From: Clostridium sp. AF15-31
Lineage (GTDB): Bacteria > Bacillota > Clostridia > Lachnospirales > Lachnospiraceae
DNA: 64,000 nt
Assembly (NCBI RefSeq): GCF_003461625.1
Contig: NZ_QTXL01000004.1
Location: forward strand, 313-64,312
Direction of reading: 5' to 3'
The position numbers and the translations under genes were made by a program. Under the pieces are notes generated by a model. The model had not been told where the DNA came from and did not search any database. It worked only from the letters and a program-made list of their open reading frames with translations. This document shows positions 60,497 to 64,000 of the stretch, in pieces (position 1 is the first letter of the stretch; every line of letters starts with the position of its first letter).

Positions 60497-61220
60497 TATT
60501 ATAAAAGCAGAACATCAAAAAGCCAAAAGAACCATGCGAAAAAAGTTTATCTGGGGATTTCCTCTTCTTACATTTGTCATGGCATTTATATTTACTCTTG
60601 GGATGACAAATGCTTATGCAGAAAGTGTTTGGAACTGGTGGTATACACTTTTGCTGCCGGGGATGATTGCTCTATTTTGTTATCTTTCTGTGGCGCAGGA
60701 GAAAAAGATAAAATACTATCATTTAATGACTATTCCCACAGACAGAAGAAAATTGTTGCTGGGGAAAATTATTTATATTGGGTACATGATTTTGTTTTCT
60801 AATGTAATTGTGTTTGCAGGAGCGACGCTTGGAGGCTTTCTTCTAACGACACATGTTCCAGTTGGAGGAGCGTTGATTGCAGTATTGTTTCTGACGGTTT
60901 CTGAGTTATGGGAGATTCCGGTAGCTTTATTTTTAAGTGAACGATTTGGAATGATTGTAAACCTGTTCGTCTGCCTATTTATTACCGTCAGCGGTGTGAT
61001 AATATCACAAACCAGAATCTGGTATGTACTTGTTTCTGCAATCCCTATGCGAATGATGTGCCCGTTGCTTCATGTTTTACCAAATGGACTTGCCGCAGAA
61101 GCAGGGAATCCTCTTTTGGATACGGGAGTCATTGTTCCGGGAATGTGTCTCTCAATCATCTGGTTTGTTTTTGTAACGGTTCTGTTTTTGAAATGGTTTG
61201 AGAGAAGAGAGGTGAAATAA
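60489..61220 (+). CDS. Lantibiotic immunity ABC permease, MutE/EpiE type
   Basis: A 243-residue permease with six membrane segments, matching the LanE subunit style (KAEHQKAKRTMRKKFIWGFP start; IPMRMMCPLLHVLPNG near the end). It begins at ATG 60489, eight bases before the ATPase stop, so translation is coupled; a GTG three codons earlier is possible. With LanF and LanG it forms the immunity pump in the cytoplasmic membrane. Confidence 0.87.
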   Translation: MVNIIKAEHQKAKRTMRKKFIWGFPLLTFVMAFIFTLGMTNAYAESVWNWWYTLLLPGMIALFCYLSVAQEKKIKYYHLMTIPTDRRKLLLGKIIYIGYMILFSNVIVFAGATLGGFLLTTHVPVGGALIAVLFLTVSELWEIPVALFLSERFGMIVNLFVCLFITVSGVIISQTRIWYVLVSAIPMRMMCPLLHVLPNGLAAEAGNPLLDTGVIVPGMCLSIIWFVFVTVLFLKWFERREVK

Positions 61221-61221
61221 G

Positions 61222-61962
61222 ATGATTGGAAGATCTCTTAATGCAGACTTGCGAAAGATGAAAGGAACATCTGTGATTCTGGCACACTTACTGATTCCGA
61301 TTATAACCAGCGTTATATTTTTAATATATTACTTTTTTTCACCATGGAATGAAAATATGAAAGTGATTGCATTTTATCAGGCAATAGGAGCAGGACTTCC
61401 GGTACTTATTGGAATTTTTACAGCAAGTGTGATGGAACAGGAACAAAATGCAGGTAATTTTCAAAACCTGTTGTCTTTACCAGATAAACTTACAGCATTT
61501 TTATCGAAACTGTTGATGCTACTGGTTTTGTGTCTGTGCTCTATCCTATTGACAGCAATCATATTCGGAATTGGATTTGGAAGAATCGCATCAAGCGATA
61601 TCGAAATCATGAAAGGATGTATAGTTGCAGCATTGCTGCTGTGGGGAAGCAGTGTTCCACTTTATCTGTGGCAGCTGATTCTGGCTTTTCAGTTTGGAAA
61701 AGGGGTATCCATTGGAGCAGGGATTATATCAGGACTAATTAGTGCATTGATGCTTACCGGACTTGGAGATTATGTGTGGAAATATGTATTTGTCTGCTGG
61801 ACGGGTAGAGTACCATATACTTATCTGCAATCTGTATTGGGAGAAACTAGTGTAGGTGAATGGTTGTCATTCATACCAGGTTGCTTAATATTTACAGGGA
61901 TTAGTATGGTATACTATTTTTGGTGGGTAAACCACTGGGAAGGAAACAGAATATCGGAATAG
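61222..61962 (+). CDS. Lantibiotic immunity ABC permease, MutG/EpiG type
   Basis: A 246-residue second permease with six membrane segments and the LanG-like start RSLNADLRKMKGTS. AGAGGTG precedes the ATG, which lies one base after the previous stop. It completes the LanFEG trio. The response-regulator gene follows after 14 bp. Confidence 0.87.
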   Translation: MIGRSLNADLRKMKGTSVILAHLLIPIITSVIFLIYYFFSPWNENMKVIAFYQAIGAGLPVLIGIFTASVMEQEQNAGNFQNLLSLPDKLTAFLSKLLMLLVLCLCSILLTAIIFGIGFGRIASSDIEIMKGCIVAALLLWGSSVPLYLWQLILAFQFGKGVSIGAGIISGLISALMLTGLGDYVWKYVFVCWTGRVPYTYLQSVLGETSVGEWLSFIPGCLIFTGISMVYYFWWVNHWEGNRISE

Positions 61963-61976
61963 AATCGAGGGAAACT

Positions 61977-62639
61977 ATGGCAAAAATACTGGCAGTTGAT
62001 GATGAACCGGCAATTTTGGAAATGATAGAAAGCATTTTGAATAAGGATGGACATCTGGTTACCAAAGTAAGTAATCCACTAAAAATTAATATGGAAGAAT
62101 TACATCGTTATGACCTGATTTTACTGGACATTATGATGCCTGGAATTGATGGCTTCGAATTATGCAAAAGAATTAGGATACTTGTGGATTGTCCGATTTT
62201 GTTTCTTACGGCAAAAACGGAGGAAAACAGTCTGGTAAACGGACTTTCTTTAGGAGCAGATGATTATATTTCAAAGCCATTTGGAGTGATGGAACTTCGG
62301 GCAAGGATCAATGCACATCTTAGAAGAGAGCACAGGGAACATTCTGTCCGGATGGTTTTGGGGAGGGCCTGTATTCAAATATCTCAAAAGAAACTATTGG
62401 TTGATGATAAGGAACTTCCTCTTACGAAAGCGGAGTACGAAATCTGTGAATTTCTGGCTAAAAACAGAGGACAGGTTTTCTCGAAGGAACAGATATTGGA
62501 AGCGGTCTTTGGCTTTGACAATGAGAGTAATGACAGTACTATAATCACGCATATCAAAAATATAAGAGCAAAATTTGCGGATTATGATTATACACCGATA
62601 AAAACAGTCTGGGGGATTGGATATAAATGGGAAGAGTAA
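61977..62639 (+). CDS. OmpR-family response regulator (CprR/LanR-like)
   Basis: A 220-residue regulator. The receiver domain has the acidic pocket (DDEP), the phospho-acceptor Asp in LILLDIMMPG (about residue 50) and KPF (about 100). The C-terminal winged-helix DNA-binding domain (about 125-220) ends GIGYKWEE. ATG 61977 has CGAGGG upstream; the frame runs back into the previous gene. It overlaps the kinase gene by 13 bases and is expected to activate the upstream ABC genes when a peptide antibiotic is sensed. Confidence 0.92.
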   Translation: MAKILAVDDEPAILEMIESILNKDGHLVTKVSNPLKINMEELHRYDLILLDIMMPGIDGFELCKRIRILVDCPILFLTAKTEENSLVNGLSLGADDYISKPFGVMELRARINAHLRREHREHSVRMVLGRACIQISQKKLLVDDKELPLTKAEYEICEFLAKNRGQVFSKEQILEAVFGFDNESNDSTIITHIKNIRAKFADYDYTPIKTVWGIGYKWEE

Positions 62640-64000
62640 AGAGAAGCAATGCACTCAGCAGGATTTTTATGAGATATGTACTGGTCATGCTTGGATCATT
62701 AGTTGGTTTGGTGATTGTTGCTTATCTGCTGCTGTACCTTTTGATTAGTGTGGGCTGTATTTATCCGGCAAATTATGCAGAGCAAAAGATTAATGAAGCG
62801 TATGATACGATTCTACGTGCAGATAAAGTGACTGCTGAGATGATTCCCGCACTTTGTGATTATGTAATCTTTTCAGAGAATGGAGCGAAAATAGGTGGAG
62901 ATCTGTCAGAACAATACGAACAGATAGCATGGAATGTTGCAAAGTACGGAAACGCATCCGGGAAATATTTTTATAAAGTAATTGTAAGGGAAAATGAATA
63001 TGTTGTATTGCAATATCGCCTGACACCTCAATATCATTCAGCTTTTTTAAGGGAGCATTTTATAGGACCACAGAATGTGATGATTATTATGTCTGTGATT
63101 GGAGCGGTAGCGATTATCATCATTCCGTCCATACGTTTTGGAAAAAGAATCAAAAAGCAGATGCAGCCTGTATTAGACGCAATCGGACAAATAAAGGATC
63201 AAAATCTGGAATATGAGACATCCTGTTCCGGTATCAAAGAGTTTGATGACTGTTTATCGGCAATCGATGATATGCGAGATGCATTGCGAGAATCTTTAGA
63301 AAAGCAGTGGAAAACAGAGCAGGAAAAGAAACAGCAGATGTCTGCTTTGGCGCATGATATTAAAACACCTCTTACGATTGTACGGGGAAATGCAGAACTA
63401 CTTTCAGAGACTGAACTGACCACAGAACAGAAGAATAATATCACTTATGTTTTGAACGGCACAACACAGATACAAAGTTATGTAAAACAGTTGATAGATG
63501 TCACAAAATCATGGAATTGCAGTGATGTTACCTATACAACGGTGAGGTTAGAAGATTTTTTCGCAGATATAAAGGAACAGGCACTCGGACTGGTAGAAAT
63601 CTATCACCAGAAGATAGATTGGAAGGCGGAACAAAGTGATAAAAAGGTAACGATTGCTTATGATCCAATGTTCCGGGCCGTAATGAATGTGATTCAGAAT
63701 GCAGTGGAGCATACAAAAGAAAATGGAATCATTTATATTGACGCAAAGGAGCAGGATGACCGGCTGACATTCATTGTGGAGGATAGCGGATCAGGATTTA
63801 CAAAAGAAGCATTATTGCATGGCACAGAGCAGTTTTTTATGGATGACACAAGTAGAAATGGCGAAGCCCATTATGGGATGGGACTATTTTTTGCAAAAAC
63901 TGTGGCTGAAAAATATGGTGGAGGTATTAAACTTTCAAATTCTGAAAATACAGGTGGGGCGAGGGTAGAAATATTTTTCCTGAGTAGTCAAGAAACAAGC
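62627..64000 (+). CDS. Sensor histidine kinase (CprK/LanK-like), runs off the window
   Basis: The frame is open from ATG 62627 to the last base, 458 codons, overlapping the regulator by 13 bases. Two membrane segments (about residues 17-42 and 148-168) flank an extracellular loop of about 105 residues, the size used by lantibiotic-sensing kinases. The H-box is SALAHDIKTPL (about 240-250), the N-box NVIQNAVEHT, and the G-boxes EDSGSGF and YGMGLFFAK. The protein is almost complete at the edge; only a few C-terminal residues are likely missing. Confidence 0.9.
   Translation, partial: MGRVKRSNALSRIFMRYVLVMLGSLVGLVIVAYLLLYLLISVGCIYPANYAEQKINEAYDTILRADKVTAEMIPALCDYVIFSENGAKIGGDLSEQYEQIAWNVAKYGNASGKYFYKVIVRENEYVVLQYRLTPQYHSAFLREHFIGPQNVMIIMSVIGAVAIIIIPSIRFGKRIKKQMQPVLDAIGQIKDQNLEYETSCSGIKEFDDCLSAIDDMRDALRESLEKQWKTEQEKKQQMSALAHDIKTPLTIVRGNAELLSETELTTEQKNNITYVLNGTTQIQSYVKQLIDVTKSWNCSDVTYTTVRLEDFFADIKEQALGLVEIYHQKIDWKAEQSDKKVTIAYDPMFRAVMNVIQNAVEHTKENGIIYIDAKEQDDRLTFIVEDSGSGFTKEALLHGTEQFFMDDTSRNGEAHYGMGLFFAKTVAEKYGGGIKLSNSENTGGARVEIFFLSSQETS

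Noticed and set aside
62640..63968. Short minus- and plus-strand frames over the right end
   Set aside because: They are shadows of the histidine kinase frame that is open from 62627 to the window edge.

Overview
The window looks like a chromosome segment of an anaerobic, gut-type Firmicute of the Lachnospiraceae (Clostridia). The evidence is moderate-to-low GC, strong GGAGG ribosome binding sites, tRNA genes without an encoded CCA, a GlgC/GlgD pair, SpoVG, an anaerobic ribonucleotide reductase, a small hexameric glutamate dehydrogenase, iron-sulfur L-serine dehydratase, BspA-type leucine-rich surface proteins, and MobV and TnpV remnants. I cannot name a species.

Layout: 1-440 is a tRNA cluster (end of a Val-like tRNA, a CAT-anticodon tRNA, Asp, Val, Leu). 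471-13627 holds a BspA-like surface protein, YbjQ, a small membrane protein, the YugP zinc peptidase and a 2759-residue secreted protein built from three repeats. 13688-20992 carries sdaAB-sdaAA behind a structured leader, a phosphoglycerate-mutase-like phosphatase, a MacB/FtsX-type ABC transporter and a uracil permease. 21000-27718 has an SlyD-like isomerase, a Tyr/Asp-rich membrane protein, a secreted subtilase and HelD. 27800-35595 has glutamate dehydrogenase, an Lrp regulator, a lysophospholipase, a YtrA-type regulator with its ABC transporter, a PerR-like Fur protein and an asparaginase-II-like protein with a long acidic tail. 35952-45473 is glgC-glgD-spoVG, a GlmU-like nucleotidyltransferase lacking the acetyltransferase half, pth, mfd and a PrsA-like lipoprotein. 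45531-48905 (minus) is nrdD-nrdG-dut. 49405-54768 has two tandem trigger-factor-like lipoproteins, tRNA-Leu(CAG), greA and lysS.

From about 54800 to the right edge the DNA is accessory: more AT-rich, with scars of mobilizable elements (TnpV end, frameshifted MobV relaxase, a 154-bp direct repeat), an XRE-controlled membrane-protein module, two intramembrane-protease-like proteins, a damaged methyltransferase, and a LanFEG/CprABC-type lantibiotic immunity ABC transporter with its response regulator and a sensor kinase running off the end.

The most unusual signal is a set of intergenic long inverted-repeat elements (15434-15600, 21001-21190, 21372-21609, 30969-31160, 33654-33996). Each forms a hairpin of roughly 165-345 nt beside a gene end. 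Three share the core GTGCCTGT-Y-TGAGCC...GGCGAGTTGGCACAGGA, while the outer arms differ completely between copies yet are self-complementary within each copy. In the largest, the arms run through the stop codons of both convergent genes, so two unrelated proteins end in the same peptide. I do not recognise this as a named family. A second strong signal is a four-site NrdR operator upstream of nrdD, arranged as two pairs each with exactly 32-bp spacing.
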